64,000 nt of DNA from Thermodesulfovibrio sp. 3907-1M (lineage in GTDB: Bacteria > Nitrospirota > Thermodesulfovibrionia > Thermodesulfovibrionales > Thermodesulfovibrionaceae): NCBI RefSeq assembly GCF_040450955.1, contig NZ_CP144373.1, positions 848,486-912,485 of the forward strand. The letters run 5' to 3'. Position 1 is the stretch's first letter. Every line of letters starts with the position of its first letter. Shown one piece after another: positions 45,783-54,320 of the stretch. The notes beneath the pieces are model-generated. The model saw only the letters and a list, made by a program, of their open reading frames with translations. It did no database searches and had not been told where the DNA came from. Made by a program: the position numbers and the translations under genes.

Positions 45783-47243
45783 ATGTTTCCTAAAAGCATT
45801 GCACAAAAAATAATGCTTTTTTACATTACTGGAATCTTTGTTACTGTCGGTTTATCAGTAGTTGTTCTGTATGATATATGGCTAATCACACAAAAAATAG
45901 AGGTGGAAGAAAGTATCTTTAATTTATTTGAAACAATTCAGGAAATAAGAAGAACAGAGAAGAATTTTTTTCTTTACAGAAATGAAACAGACTATCGTGA
46001 CAACTTAGAGTACATTAAGACTGTTAAAAATTTTATCACTGATCAAAAATTTGAAGGATTAAAGATAGAAAAATCAATAAAAAAATTATCAGATACTCTA
46101 CAAAGTTACGAATCATTAATGTTACAATTAAGAGAAAAAATAAATTCTCCCTCTGGTCATAATCTTGAACAGTCAATAAGAGAAAAAGGTAAAATGCTTA
46201 CTCATATAGCAGAAGATATTAAAACAACAGAACGCAAGTTAATAAAAGACAGTCTTAATAACATTTTGAAATACAGCATTTTTCTAATAATTATATTTTT
46301 TGTTATTCCTTTTATTTCTTTTGGTTTAGGACTCACAAGATTGATCTCCAAACCGTTGAAAGAACTTGAAGAGAAAATGAAAAAAATCGCTGAAGGCAAA
46401 ATATACTCTATTGAAGTTAAATCTCATGATAAAGAGATTCTTTCGCTTGTGGATACTTTTAATAAGGTTTTAAAAGAACTTGAATCAAAACAAAAGCAAC
46501 TGATTCAGGCTGAAAAACTCTCCTCACTTGGCACACTTCTTTCAGGAATTGCCCATGAACTAAACAATCCACTCTCAAACATTTCAACTTCCTGTCAGAT
46601 ACTTATTGAAGAGCTTGAAGAAGCAGATAATGAATATAAAAAAGAGCTACTTCAGGCAATAGAATCTCAGACAGAGAGAGCTAAAAACATCATAAAAACA
46701 GTTCTTGATTTTTCAAGAAGAAAAGAACTGCAAAAAGAAAATATCTCTGCACGAAACTTAATTGAAGATACAATTGTTTTAATTAAAGGTGAAATTCCAA
46801 CAAAAATTAACTTAGATTTTGATGTAGAAGAAAACCTTACAATATATGCTGATAAACAACGGATTCAGCAGGTTCTTTTAAATCTCATTAAAAACGCAAT
46901 CCAGGCATCTGAACCAGAAGGAGAGGTAAAAATCAGGGCTTACTCATACAGCCAGGAAGCTCTTGATAAATATCTGTTTCTTAAAAAAGAAGGAAAGTGT
47001 GTAGGAGAAATTTCTCTTAATAAAGAGTTCGTTGTCTTAGAGGTAAAAGACAATGGTCCAGGAATCCCTCAAGAGAACCTCTCAAAGATCTTTGAACCAT
47101 TCTTCACCACCAAAGAAAACAAAGGTTCAGGATTGGGACTTTTTATAACACAGGAATTAATTAAAGACCATGACGGATGTATATGTGTGGACAGTGTTCT
47201 TGGACAGGGAACAACATTCGTGGTAATGCTCCCGGGACAGTAA
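45783..47243 (+). CDS. membrane histidine kinase 1
   Basis: The 486-residue sensor kinase has a first transmembrane helix (~10-35), a helical periplasmic domain (~36-160, with RRTEKNFFLYRNETDYRDNL, reminiscent of HBM or four-helix-bundle sensors), a second helix (~163-186) and a HAMP linker (~187-235). The dimerisation domain has phosphoacceptor His258 (SGIAHELNNPLS), and the ATPase domain has NLIKNAIQA, DNGPGIP, EPFFTTK and GSGLGL. No Shine-Dalgarno sequence precedes the ATG, and a TATATT box ends 12 nt upstream, so the message may be leaderless. The NtrC-type gene begins 1 bp after the stop, so they are partners. Confidence 0.93.
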   Translation: MFPKSIAQKIMLFYITGIFVTVGLSVVVLYDIWLITQKIEVEESIFNLFETIQEIRRTEKNFFLYRNETDYRDNLEYIKTVKNFITDQKFEGLKIEKSIKKLSDTLQSYESLMLQLREKINSPSGHNLEQSIREKGKMLTHIAEDIKTTERKLIKDSLNNILKYSIFLIIIFFVIPFISFGLGLTRLISKPLKELEEKMKKIAEGKIYSIEVKSHDKEILSLVDTFNKVLKELESKQKQLIQAEKLSSLGTLLSGIAHELNNPLSNISTSCQILIEELEEADNEYKKELLQAIESQTERAKNIIKTVLDFSRRKELQKENISARNLIEDTIVLIKGEIPTKINLDFDVEENLTIYADKQRIQQVLLNLIKNAIQASEPEGEVKIRAYSYSQEALDKYLFLKKEGKCVGEISLNKEFVVLEVKDNGPGIPQENLSKIFEPFFTTKENKGSGLGLFITQELIKDHDGCICVDSVLGQGTTFVVMLPGQ

Positions 47244-47244
47244 A

Positions 47245-48588
47245 ATGACAAAAATTCTGGTAGTGGATGATGAAAAAATAACTTTAAAAAATCTTGAACA
47301 TGTCCTGAAAAAAGAAGGTTATGATGTCACAGCTACACAAAGCGGTGTGGAGGCTTTAAAACTTATTGAAAAACAACCATTTGACATAGTTTTAACTGAT
47401 ATAAAGATGGAAAAAGTTGATGGATTTGAAATATTAAGAAGGTGCAAAAGTCTCTATCCAGATACCGAAGTAATAATGATAACAGGTTATGCTACAGTAG
47501 AAAACGCGGTTGAAGCAATGAAGGAAGGAGCATTTTACTATATCTCAAAACCTTTCAAATTGGAAATTATTCGCAAAATTGTCAAAGAAGCCTCTGAAAA
47601 GGTGAATCTTAAAAAAGAGGTTAAACAACTCAGAGAGCAACTGGATTTTCGTGAAAAAGTCAACATAATTACTCAAAACATTAAAATGCTCAAACTTTTA
47701 GAGATTGCCCGACAGATATCTCCAACAGATTGCAACGTTTTAATTACTGGTGAATCTGGCACAGGAAAGGAACTCTTTGCAAGATATATTCACCTAAATT
47801 CTTTAAGGAAATCAGGACCTTTTTTAGCTGTCAATTGCGGAGCTTTTACAGAAGAACTTCTCAGTAATGAGCTTTTCGGACATGAAAAAGGAGCCTTTAC
47901 CGGAGCTACAACACTAAAAAAAGGACTAATTGAAATGGCCTCTTCAGGCACTTTATTTCTTGACGAAATTACAGAGATGTCTCAAACAATGCAGGCTAAA
48001 TTTCTTAGAATAATTCAGGAAAAAGAATTTTTCAGGTTGGGAGGAACAGAACCAATCAGTGTTGATGTAAGATTTATAGCAGCAACAAACAGGGATATTC
48101 GTGATGAGGTCAAAAAAGGAAAATTCAGAGAAGACCTTTATTACCGATTAAATGTGGTTAATCTGGAAATTCCTCCACTAAGAGAAAGAAAAGATGATGT
48201 TCCTTTACTGGTTGCATATTTTCTAAAAAAGTATTCTTCAATTATGAAAAAGGAAGTTTTTAAAATTTCAGAAGAGGCATTAAATTTACTTATAAATTAT
48301 GATTATCCCGGTAATATAAGAGAACTTGAAAATATCATTGAAAGAGCAGTTGTACTTTGCAATTCATCTCAAGTGGAAGTCGAACATCTTCCAGATGATC
48401 TTAAGGAGTTAAAAATTCAAGTTTTTGTTAAAAAAGAAGGTAAATTTATGACTCTGGAAGAATTAGAAAAAGAATACATAAAATGGGTTTTAAAAGAAGT
48501 GGGCAATAAAACAGTAGCTGCTCAGATACTTGGCATTGACAGAGTATCTTTGTGGAGAAAGATGAAAAATTATGGACTTGAAGATTAA
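47245..48588 (+). CDS. NtrC-family sigma-54-dependent response regulator
   Basis: Transcription activator of sigma-54 RNA polymerase. The 447 residues contain a receiver domain (1-120, phosphoacceptor Asp52, Thr80, Lys102), an AAA+ domain with GESGTGKE (169-176), the sigma-54-contacting loop GAFTGA (216-221) and LFLDE (237-241), and a Fis-type helix-turn-helix at the C-terminus (KTVAAQILGIDRVSLWRKMK). The receiver aligns with that of the Lon fusion at about 60 percent identity by eye, including the run IVLTDIKME. It is the obvious candidate to act at the sigma-54-type promoters at 43.3 and 45.66 kb and to bind the TTGCA repeats. Confidence 0.94.
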   Translation: MTKILVVDDEKITLKNLEHVLKKEGYDVTATQSGVEALKLIEKQPFDIVLTDIKMEKVDGFEILRRCKSLYPDTEVIMITGYATVENAVEAMKEGAFYYISKPFKLEIIRKIVKEASEKVNLKKEVKQLREQLDFREKVNIITQNIKMLKLLEIARQISPTDCNVLITGESGTGKELFARYIHLNSLRKSGPFLAVNCGAFTEELLSNELFGHEKGAFTGATTLKKGLIEMASSGTLFLDEITEMSQTMQAKFLRIIQEKEFFRLGGTEPISVDVRFIAATNRDIRDEVKKGKFREDLYYRLNVVNLEIPPLRERKDDVPLLVAYFLKKYSSIMKKEVFKISEEALNLLINYDYPGNIRELENIIERAVVLCNSSQVEVEHLPDDLKELKIQVFVKKEGKFMTLEELEKEYIKWVLKEVGNKTVAAQILGIDRVSLWRKMKNYGLED

Positions 48589-48589
48589 T

Positions 48590-48618
48590 TTGTTTTGTTT
48601 TTTTATTTTGTTTATAAT
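48590..48618 (+). promoter_or_regulatory. candidate promoter giving a leaderless kinase 2 message
   Basis: TTGTTT (48590-48595) and a perfect TATAAT (48613-48618) are 17 bp apart. The transcript should start at or next to the ATG at 48626, and there is no Shine-Dalgarno sequence, so a leaderless mRNA is likely. Confidence 0.5.
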
Positions 48619-48625
48619 TTAACAG

Positions 48626-50329
48626 ATGCCAGGTCTGATTAAGAAATTTATTACAAAACTATCGGAAGAAAGATATTTTTATTTTAAATTTAAGCTAATT
48701 CTATTAAATACTTTCTTTTCTGTGATACCTCTTATTATTGTCATCACAATTACATACTTATGGATCCATCAAATAGCTCATGATGAATTTAAAAATAACC
48801 TTAAATGGCAGATGGAAGAAACAAGGCACTCCCTTGAATTTTTTATTTCTGAAAGAATTTCTGCTCTAAGATTCCTCGTAAGTTCTTATCCTGAGGAGTA
48901 TTTTACAAACGAAAAAATTTTTTCCCGGTTATTTTCTAATTTTAAAAAAGAATTTGAAGGCATTGTAGATATGGGTATAGTGGATGAGAGAGGAATTCAG
49001 ATGTTATATACAGGTCCTTATAAACTTAAAGGAAAAGATTACTCACAGGCAGAATGGTTTAAAGAAATGTTTTTAAGAACAGAATATGTAACAGATGTTT
49101 TTCTTGGTTACAGAAAAATCCCACATTTTTCTATTATAGTAAAAAAGGAATCAAACTATCATAATAAATTCTGGCTCATCAGGGTTTCGTTAAATATGGA
49201 CATTTTACAGAAATTTGTTTCAAATCTTGAAATTGGTAACAATGATGATGCTTTTTTTATCAATAAACAACGCATTCTTCAAACAAATTCAAAATTATTC
49301 GGTAATGTGCTTGAACCTCTGAAATTAAACAATATCACGATACAGACAGATAGAAAAAATATTACAATTTATAACATTGAATTAAATAAAAAGCAGGCTT
49401 ACATAGCATATGTGCCTGTGAAAGATACTCCGTGGATACTTGTAACTGCCATATGTTCAAGACCCTACGAAAAAATTCCTTCTTTTTTTACAAAAGAGGT
49501 TATATTAATAAGTATTCTGAGCATTATTATCACTTTTTTTGTGATAACAAAATCAATAACTTCATTAATTAACAGAATACAGAAAGCAGACCACGAAAGA
49601 GAAATCGCTATTGCAAATGCCGAACACGCTGATAAACTTGCCTCTATCGGCAGGCTTGCTGCTGGAGTTGCTCATGAGATTAACAATCCTCTTGCAATTA
49701 TAAATGAAAAAGCAGGACTTATGAAAGACCTTATTGAATACACTGATTTATCTCAAAACAAAGATAGATTTCTTCAACTTGTCAGTTCAATTCAGGATAA
49801 TGTTGCAAGATGCAGGAGTATAACTCACAGGCTTTTAAGTTTCTCAAAAAGAATTGATAGAGGCAAAGAAGATTTCAATATAAATGAAGCAATAAAAGAA
49901 GTAGTTGGATTTATAGAGAAAGAAATCCGAACAAAAGGTATAAATATGTTTTACGATTTTCAAGAAGATTTGCCCAAAATTATATCAGATAAAGGACAGC
50001 TTCAGCAGGTCCTATTAAATATTATTAACAACGCAGTGGACGCGGTAGATCAGGGCGGAACAATTGAGATTAAAACAAAATTGAGCAACTCAAATCATAT
50101 AGCAATATCAATTAAGGACAATGGACACGGAATACCAAAAGATAAATTGAAACATATTTTTGAGCCTTTTTATACTACAAAGAAAAAAGGAACAGGGCTT
50201 GGATTATACATTTCCTACGGAATTATTAAAAAACTTGGTGGTGAAATTTATGTATCAAGCGAAGTTGGAAAAGGAACAATTTTCACAATAGAAATACCAA
50301 TCAATCCAGAAATGGAGGAAATTAAATGA
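48626..50329 (+). CDS. membrane histidine kinase 2 with Cache-like sensor
   Basis: The 567-residue sensor kinase has a transmembrane helix (~22-48), a large periplasmic region (~50-285) that reads like a double Cache domain (MGIVDERGIQMLYTGPY, KDYSQAEWFKE, AYVPVKDTPWILV), a second helix (~290-308), and a dimerisation domain with His350 (AAGVAHEINNPLA). The ATPase domain has NIINNAVDA, DNGHGIP, EPFYTTKKKGTGLGL. Cache domains usually bind small metabolites such as organic acids or amino acids. It overlaps the next receiver gene by 4 bp, forming a three-gene phosphorelay-like unit. Confidence 0.93.
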   Translation: MPGLIKKFITKLSEERYFYFKFKLILLNTFFSVIPLIIVITITYLWIHQIAHDEFKNNLKWQMEETRHSLEFFISERISALRFLVSSYPEEYFTNEKIFSRLFSNFKKEFEGIVDMGIVDERGIQMLYTGPYKLKGKDYSQAEWFKEMFLRTEYVTDVFLGYRKIPHFSIIVKKESNYHNKFWLIRVSLNMDILQKFVSNLEIGNNDDAFFINKQRILQTNSKLFGNVLEPLKLNNITIQTDRKNITIYNIELNKKQAYIAYVPVKDTPWILVTAICSRPYEKIPSFFTKEVILISILSIIITFFVITKSITSLINRIQKADHEREIAIANAEHADKLASIGRLAAGVAHEINNPLAIINEKAGLMKDLIEYTDLSQNKDRFLQLVSSIQDNVARCRSITHRLLSFSKRIDRGKEDFNINEAIKEVVGFIEKEIRTKGINMFYDFQEDLPKIISDKGQLQQVLLNIINNAVDAVDQGGTIEIKTKLSNSNHIAISIKDNGHGIPKDKLKHIFEPFYTTKKKGTGLGLYISYGIIKKLGGEIYVSSEVGKGTIFTIEIPINPEMEEIK

Positions 50330-50703
50330 AAAAAGCAAAACTTTTAATAATTGATGACGAATCTGAATTGGTATCTGCACTTACTGAAAGGCTGACTCTC
50401 AGAGGATATGAAGCAAATGGTGTTACAAATTTTACTGATGGAGTTAAATTTTTAAAGAAATTGCCTGATGTAGTCATATTAGACATCGGATTACCAGATA
50501 TGGATGGACTGGAAGCATTAAAAAAGATAAAAGAAATCAATCCTTCCATTCAGGTAATAATGCTCTCAGGCTATGGAGATGATGAAAGAGTAAATAAAAG
50601 CCTCATGTACGGAGCATACGATTATTTAATAAAACCTGTAGAAATTGAAGAGTTAATATCAAAAATTGAAAGTGCAAAACTTAAAAAGGAGGAGATGAAA
50701 TGA
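50326..50703 (+). CDS. stand-alone receiver protein
   Basis: A single CheY-like receiver of 125 residues: acidic pair Asp10/Asp11, phosphoacceptor Asp53 (ILDIGLPDMDG), LSGYGDDERV and the conserved lysine in YLIKPVE. There is no output domain. It overlaps kinase 2 by 4 bp and the following kinase-like gene by 4 bp, so the three are made together. An intermediate in a kinase-receiver-phosphotransfer chain is likely. Confidence 0.93.
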   Translation: MKKAKLLIIDDESELVSALTERLTLRGYEANGVTNFTDGVKFLKKLPDVVILDIGLPDMDGLEALKKIKEINPSIQVIMLSGYGDDERVNKSLMYGAYDYLIKPVEIEELISKIESAKLKKEEMK

Positions 50704-51329
50704 TTGAAAAACCTTTAGCTTTTGTTGGAAAAATTATTGCAGACTTCACTCATGAAATCAATAATCATCTTGCATTAATAAAAGAATCTGCAGGGCTTAT
50801 AAGTGACATATGCAAGGGTAAAAAATCAATTGATAAAAAGGAAATGCCTTATGTCATGGAAAGCATTGAGGCAATTGAGAATCAGATAAACAAAAGCGTA
50901 AATTTTATAAACTATTTCAACAGATTTGCACACAGAATGGATAACTTAAAAAGCTCCTTTAAATTGAACTATGCTATTGAGGAATTATTTGAACTTCTAA
51001 GAAGATACTCCAACAGAAAAAAAGTATCTTTAAAATATGATTTATCAGCAGACCTACCTGATATTGAAAGTTCTCCATTTATAGTTGAGTTCGCAATATT
51101 TTATGTAATAGATAGCTTTTTGAAAAAATCAAAACCAGATACAAATATTTTTCTTACAGCAAATGCAAACAATAATTTAATTACAATAACAATAAAATAC
51201 AATGGTGAATTTACAGAAAATACAACATCCGAAATATGGAATATTTCAACTGTTCAGGAAATAACATCCCTCGCCAACATAAAAATTTCGTTAGAGGACA
51301 AAACAGCTACAATAGAGATACCAGTATAA
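50700..51329 (+). CDS. kinase-like protein lacking ATP-binding boxes (possible phosphotransferase)
   Basis: The 209-residue soluble protein has a histidine-kinase dimerisation helix pair with His18 (DFTHEINNHLALIKESAGL) that closely resembles kinase 2 (HEINNPLAIINEKAGL). The following region keeps the rough length of an ATPase domain but the N, G1 and G2 boxes are not recognisable: where NIINNAVDA should be, it reads FAIFYVIDSF, and there is no DxGxG. This matches the plan of ChpT-type histidine phosphotransferases, which are kinase relics that pass phosphate between receivers. That role is inference; an inactive regulator of kinase 2 is the alternative. It ends 1 bp before the convergent motif-bearing regulator. 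Confidence 0.75.
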   Translation: MIEKPLAFVGKIIADFTHEINNHLALIKESAGLISDICKGKKSIDKKEMPYVMESIEAIENQINKSVNFINYFNRFAHRMDNLKSSFKLNYAIEELFELLRRYSNRKKVSLKYDLSADLPDIESSPFIVEFAIFYVIDSFLKKSKPDTNIFLTANANNNLITITIKYNGEFTENTTSEIWNISTVQEITSLANIKISLEDKTATIEIPV

Positions 51330-51330
51330 A

Positions 51331-51789
51331 CTATTTTTCCTCCTTGTTTTCCATAATTTTTCTTGCTGTGTCAAACTCTCCCTCTTCAGCAAAGGCAATC
51401 GCAGACATTGTGAGTTCAAGTTTTCTCTGATAAGCACCTTTAATCTTATCCACCAGGGTTTCAATATCAACAGGTTTTCTCAGAAATTCATAAGCTCCAA
51501 GCTTTTCTGCTTCTTCCTTGTCTTTTTCAGTTCCATGTGCAGTAAGAATAATAACCTGTGTTGTAGGATATGCCTGCCTTATCTGCCTTAAAACCTCAAT
51601 TCCATCCATACCAGGCATTCTTAGGTCAAGAACAATAACATCAGGCTCCTGCTCTTTTGCATAACTTATTGCCTCTTCTCCGCTGTATACCGTATCTGGC
51701 TTAAGCTCTCTCATTTCAAGTCTTTTAGCAAGAGTTTTTACAAACTCAACTTCATCATCTACCAGCAAAACTCTCATCTGTCTTCCCAT
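51331..51789 (-). CDS. receiver protein with C-terminal FAE motif
   Basis: A 152-residue response regulator started at ATG 51789 (GGAGG 5 nt upstream); the in-frame TTG four codons earlier is part of that site. The receiver spans ~4-118 with Asp11/Asp12, phosphoacceptor Asp55 (VLDLRMPGMDG), Thr83 and Lys105. The C-terminal helix ends in SAIAFAEEGEFDTARKIM (129-146), the same motif as in the proteins at 42846 and 45449. There is no DNA-binding domain. It is convergent with the kinase 2 unit and could receive phosphate from either kinase. No sigma-54-type promoter is visible upstream of this one. Confidence 0.88.
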   Translation of the reverse strand: MGRQMRVLLVDDEVEFVKTLAKRLEMRELKPDTVYSGEEAISYAKEQEPDVIVLDLRMPGMDGIEVLRQIRQAYPTTQVIILTAHGTEKDKEEAEKLGAYEFLRKPVDIETLVDKIKGAYQRKLELTMSAIAFAEEGEFDTARKIMENKEEK

Positions 51790-51895
51790 ACTTACCTCCA
51801 AAATTTTTAGGTCTTTTTAAAATATTAAAAAAAATCCAAAAAAATGTAAAGAAATTATAAATTATTTGCTTATAAAAAATTATAATAACCATTTT

Positions 51896-51924
51896 TTGGG
51901 TCATTTATGTAATAATTTTATAAT
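51896..51924 (+). promoter_or_regulatory. candidate promoter of exporter 2
   Basis: TTGGGT (51896-51901) and a perfect TATAAT (51919-51924) are 17 bp apart; the predicted start near 51931 lies 22 nt before the ATG, with AGGAGG between. Confidence 0.5.
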
Positions 51925-51952
51925 CTTACATCTAAAAAGTCAGGAGGTTAGG

Positions 51953-52897
51953 ATGAAAATAAGATGCCTTAGTTTGCTTATTCTCATGGTTTTATCGCTG
52001 ATTTCTGCTCCCTCTGCCTTTGCTGAAACAGCAACACCTGCAGACAGTTCAATGCCATGGTGGGCTTGGCCACTGATTTTGTTTATCGCAACTTTTATCC
52101 TCGGTATTTTAGCAGTGCTTGGTGGAGTTGGGGGCGGTGTTTTATTTGTTCCAATTGTTGGTGGATTTTTCCCATTTAATATGGACTTTGTCAGAGGCGC
52201 TGGTTTATTTGTAGCGCTCTCAGGCGCTCTGGCTGCAGGACCCGGACTGCTAAAAAGAGGACTTGCTGATTTAAGATTAGCCATGCCTCTTGCATTGATA
52301 GCCTCTGCATCTTCAATAGTTGGTGCGATGATAGGTCTTGCTCTTCCATCAAATATAGTAAATATAGCACTTGGCATTACAATATTATTTATTGTGGCAA
52401 TAATGCTTCTCGCTAAAAAATCTGAGTATCCAGAAGTAAAAAAAGCTGATGCTTTATCACAGGCATTAAAAATAAGTGGTATTTACCATGAAATATCAAC
52501 GGGAAAAGAGATTGAGTGGAAGGTTCACAGAACTCCACAGGCACTTTTTCTTTTTATAGTTATTGGAATAATGGCAGGTATGTTTGGTCTTGGTGCTGGA
52601 TGGGCAAATGTTCCTGTATTGAATCTCTTAATGGGTGCTCCTTTAAAAGTCTCTGTTGCAACAAGTAAATTTCTTCTTTCAATAACTGATACATCCGCTG
52701 CATGGATTTATCTTAATAACGGCGCAGTCCTTCCAATGATTGTTGTGCCAAGTATTATTGGAATTATGCTTGGTTCTGTTGTTGGTGTAAGGATCCTTGC
52801 AATAGCAAAACCAAAAATAGTCAGATATGTTGTTATTGGAATGTTGCTTTTTGCTGGATTAAGAGCCCTACTTAAAGGACTCGGAGTATGGAAATAA
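51953..52897 (+). CDS. TauE/SafE-family exporter 2
   Basis: The 314-residue permease is started at ATG 51953, 5 nt after AGGAGG; an upstream in-frame ATG would place 29 AT-rich codons over the promoter. An N-terminal hydrophobic segment (~4-24) ends in a signal-like AFAE. About eight further helices carry the duplicated motif, GILAVLGGVGGGVLFVPIVG and GIMAGMFGLGAGWANVPVLN. It differs clearly from exporter 1 and has its own partner gene 12 bp downstream. The substrate is unknown; small sulfur anions are typical for the family. Confidence 0.88.
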   Translation: MKIRCLSLLILMVLSLISAPSAFAETATPADSSMPWWAWPLILFIATFILGILAVLGGVGGGVLFVPIVGGFFPFNMDFVRGAGLFVALSGALAAGPGLLKRGLADLRLAMPLALIASASSIVGAMIGLALPSNIVNIALGITILFIVAIMLLAKKSEYPEVKKADALSQALKISGIYHEISTGKEIEWKVHRTPQALFLFIVIGIMAGMFGLGAGWANVPVLNLLMGAPLKVSVATSKFLLSITDTSAAWIYLNNGAVLPMIVVPSIIGIMLGSVVGVRILAIAKPKIVRYVVIGMLLFAGLRALLKGLGVWK

Positions 52898-52909
52898 AGG
52901 AGGTCAAAA

Positions 52910-53320
52910 ATGACAAAACATGAAATTAAAGAAGAACAGATTGCATATGCAAAATGGCTTGACTGGGGAATGAAAATTGGGCTTCTTTTGCTCATCATTA
53001 CTTTTATAATTTACATTACAGGCATACTTCCTCCTCAGATACCCATATCTGAGCTTCCAAAATACTGGAAACTCAAAGCCTATAAATATTTATCTTCAGC
53101 AGGACTTCAACCTGGCTGGGCATGGTTAAGTATGACTACTAAAGGAGATTTTTTAAACTTTTTGCCTATTGCCTTGCTTGGTGCTGTTACAATTTTTTGT
53201 TATATAAGAATTCTACCTATTTTCTTAAAGCAAAAAGATATAGCTTACTTTATCTTTGCCTTTGTTGAGTGTTTAATTTTGCTCCTTGCAGCATCAGGAT
53301 TTTTACATGTGGGGCATTAG
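52910..53320 (+). CDS. four-helix membrane protein, partner of exporter 2
   Basis: I do not recognise the family. The 136 residues have hydrophobic segments at roughly 22-42, 77-100 and 108-132, with a short aromatic- and proline-rich periplasmic-type loop between (GILPPQIPISELPKYWKLK). AAAGGAGG precedes the ATG. It follows exporter 2 by 12 bp and is closed by a strong terminator, so it forms a two-gene operon with the exporter. An accessory role is inferred from that arrangement, which parallels the exporter 1 operon. Confidence 0.8.
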   Translation: MTKHEIKEEQIAYAKWLDWGMKIGLLLLIITFIIYITGILPPQIPISELPKYWKLKAYKYLSSAGLQPGWAWLSMTTKGDFLNFLPIALLGAVTIFCYIRILPIFLKQKDIAYFIFAFVECLILLLAASGFLHVGH

Positions 53321-53323
53321 TAA

Positions 53324-53364
53324 AATCCACAGGAGGCAAGCCTCCTGTGGATTAAAAATTTTTT
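53324..53364 (+). terminator. strong terminator after the exporter 2 operon
   Basis: AATCCACAGGAGG pairs perfectly with CCTCCTGTGGATT around the loop CAAG (stem 53324-53336 and 53341-53353), followed by AAAAA and six T residues. The stem includes an AGGAGG sequence. It separates the exporter 2 operon from the convergent USP gene ending at 53371. Confidence 0.87.
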
Positions 53365-53370
53365 ATATCA

Positions 53371-54303
53371 CTACTGGTTAACTATTGCCACTGTTGGTTC
53401 AAGGCATTTATTTATCACCGATGAGCTTACACCACCAAGAACAAGGTCTTTCATTGCAGTTCGTCCCTTTCTTCCCATAATTATCAGACTGTAGCCACCC
53501 TCTTCAATCTCCTTTAAAATTTCATCAACTGGAAATCCTGCTCTGCTTTTCGTCGATATTAACTGCTCAGGAATACCTTCTTCACAAAATCTTCTTTTTG
53601 CTTTATTAAGAATCTCTTCTGCCTCTGCCTCAGGGTCTATTCCCTGTCTTACTCTTTCAAGATAAAGGGAAACATTTATTACTCTTAAAACTGTGATATT
53701 TTCTATGCCTTTTACTGTTTTTGCAAGACATACTGCATGTTCCACTGCTTTCATTGAGTACTGAGAACCATCAACGGGAACTAAAATCCTTGAAACAGGG
53801 TTCTGTTCTGAAATCTTCTGTCCAACAAGATAGATGTTCTGATTCAGCAAGCCATGAATAACTTTATTTGACACACTGCCAATAATTAAGCTTTTTAGCT
53901 CTGACATGCCTCTACGAGCAAGAATCACTGTCTGAAAGCCCTCCTTAAGGGCAATTTCAATTATCTTATTACCGGGGTCACCTTCTTCTATTCTCTTTAC
54001 TATCTCTCCTTTTACTCCTGCAGTTTTAAGAATGCTCTCATAATCATTCAAAAAAGGAGTGATATTTTCTTCAATGTGTTTCGCTCTGATCTTTTTAAAA
54101 ACTTCTGTGCCTTTTATGAGCTCCGCCCTAAAATCAATGTTTTTCATATGTTCACTAAGATATCCTCCAGCCATTACATAAAGAATTGTAATGCCTGAAC
54201 CCTCAACTTCAGAAAGGACTGCTCCAGCAAATTTTATAGCTCTCCTTGAGTTGTCACTTCTATCAACAGGCAGTAAAACCCTTTCAAAAGGACTGCTTAT
54301 CAT
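53371..54303 (-). CDS. tandem universal stress protein 2
   Basis: The 310-residue protein is two UspA domains. The first starts RVLLPVDRSDNSRRAIKFA and keeps GSVSNKVIHG; the second starts RILVPVDGSQYSMKAVEHA and keeps the nucleotide-binding pattern GRKGRTAMKDLVLGGVSS. It lies 17 bp after the permease gene at 54321-56033 and is probably co-transcribed with it and the CBS gene. GAGGAGG precedes the ATG. USP proteins next to transporters often sense ATP/AMP or gate transport; here that is only a suggestion. Confidence 0.9.
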   Translation of the reverse strand: MISSPFERVLLPVDRSDNSRRAIKFAGAVLSEVEGSGITILYVMAGGYLSEHMKNIDFRAELIKGTEVFKKIRAKHIEENITPFLNDYESILKTAGVKGEIVKRIEEGDPGNKIIEIALKEGFQTVILARRGMSELKSLIIGSVSNKVIHGLLNQNIYLVGQKISEQNPVSRILVPVDGSQYSMKAVEHAVCLAKTVKGIENITVLRVINVSLYLERVRQGIDPEAEAEEILNKAKRRFCEEGIPEQLISTKSRAGFPVDEILKEIEEGGYSLIIMGRKGRTAMKDLVLGGVSSSVINKCLEPTVAIVNQ

Positions 54304-54320
54304 ATCTTAACCTCCTCAAA

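Noticed and set aside
51790-51870. Sigma-54 promoter for the motif-bearing receiver
   Set aside because: No TGGC/TGC pair at the right spacing is present, only AT-rich sequence, so this gene is not clearly part of the predicted regulon.
51866-51952. Upstream ATG for exporter 2
   Set aside because: It would translate the TATAAT promoter region and lacks a ribosome-binding site; the inner ATG has AGGAGG and begins a proper signal-like segment.
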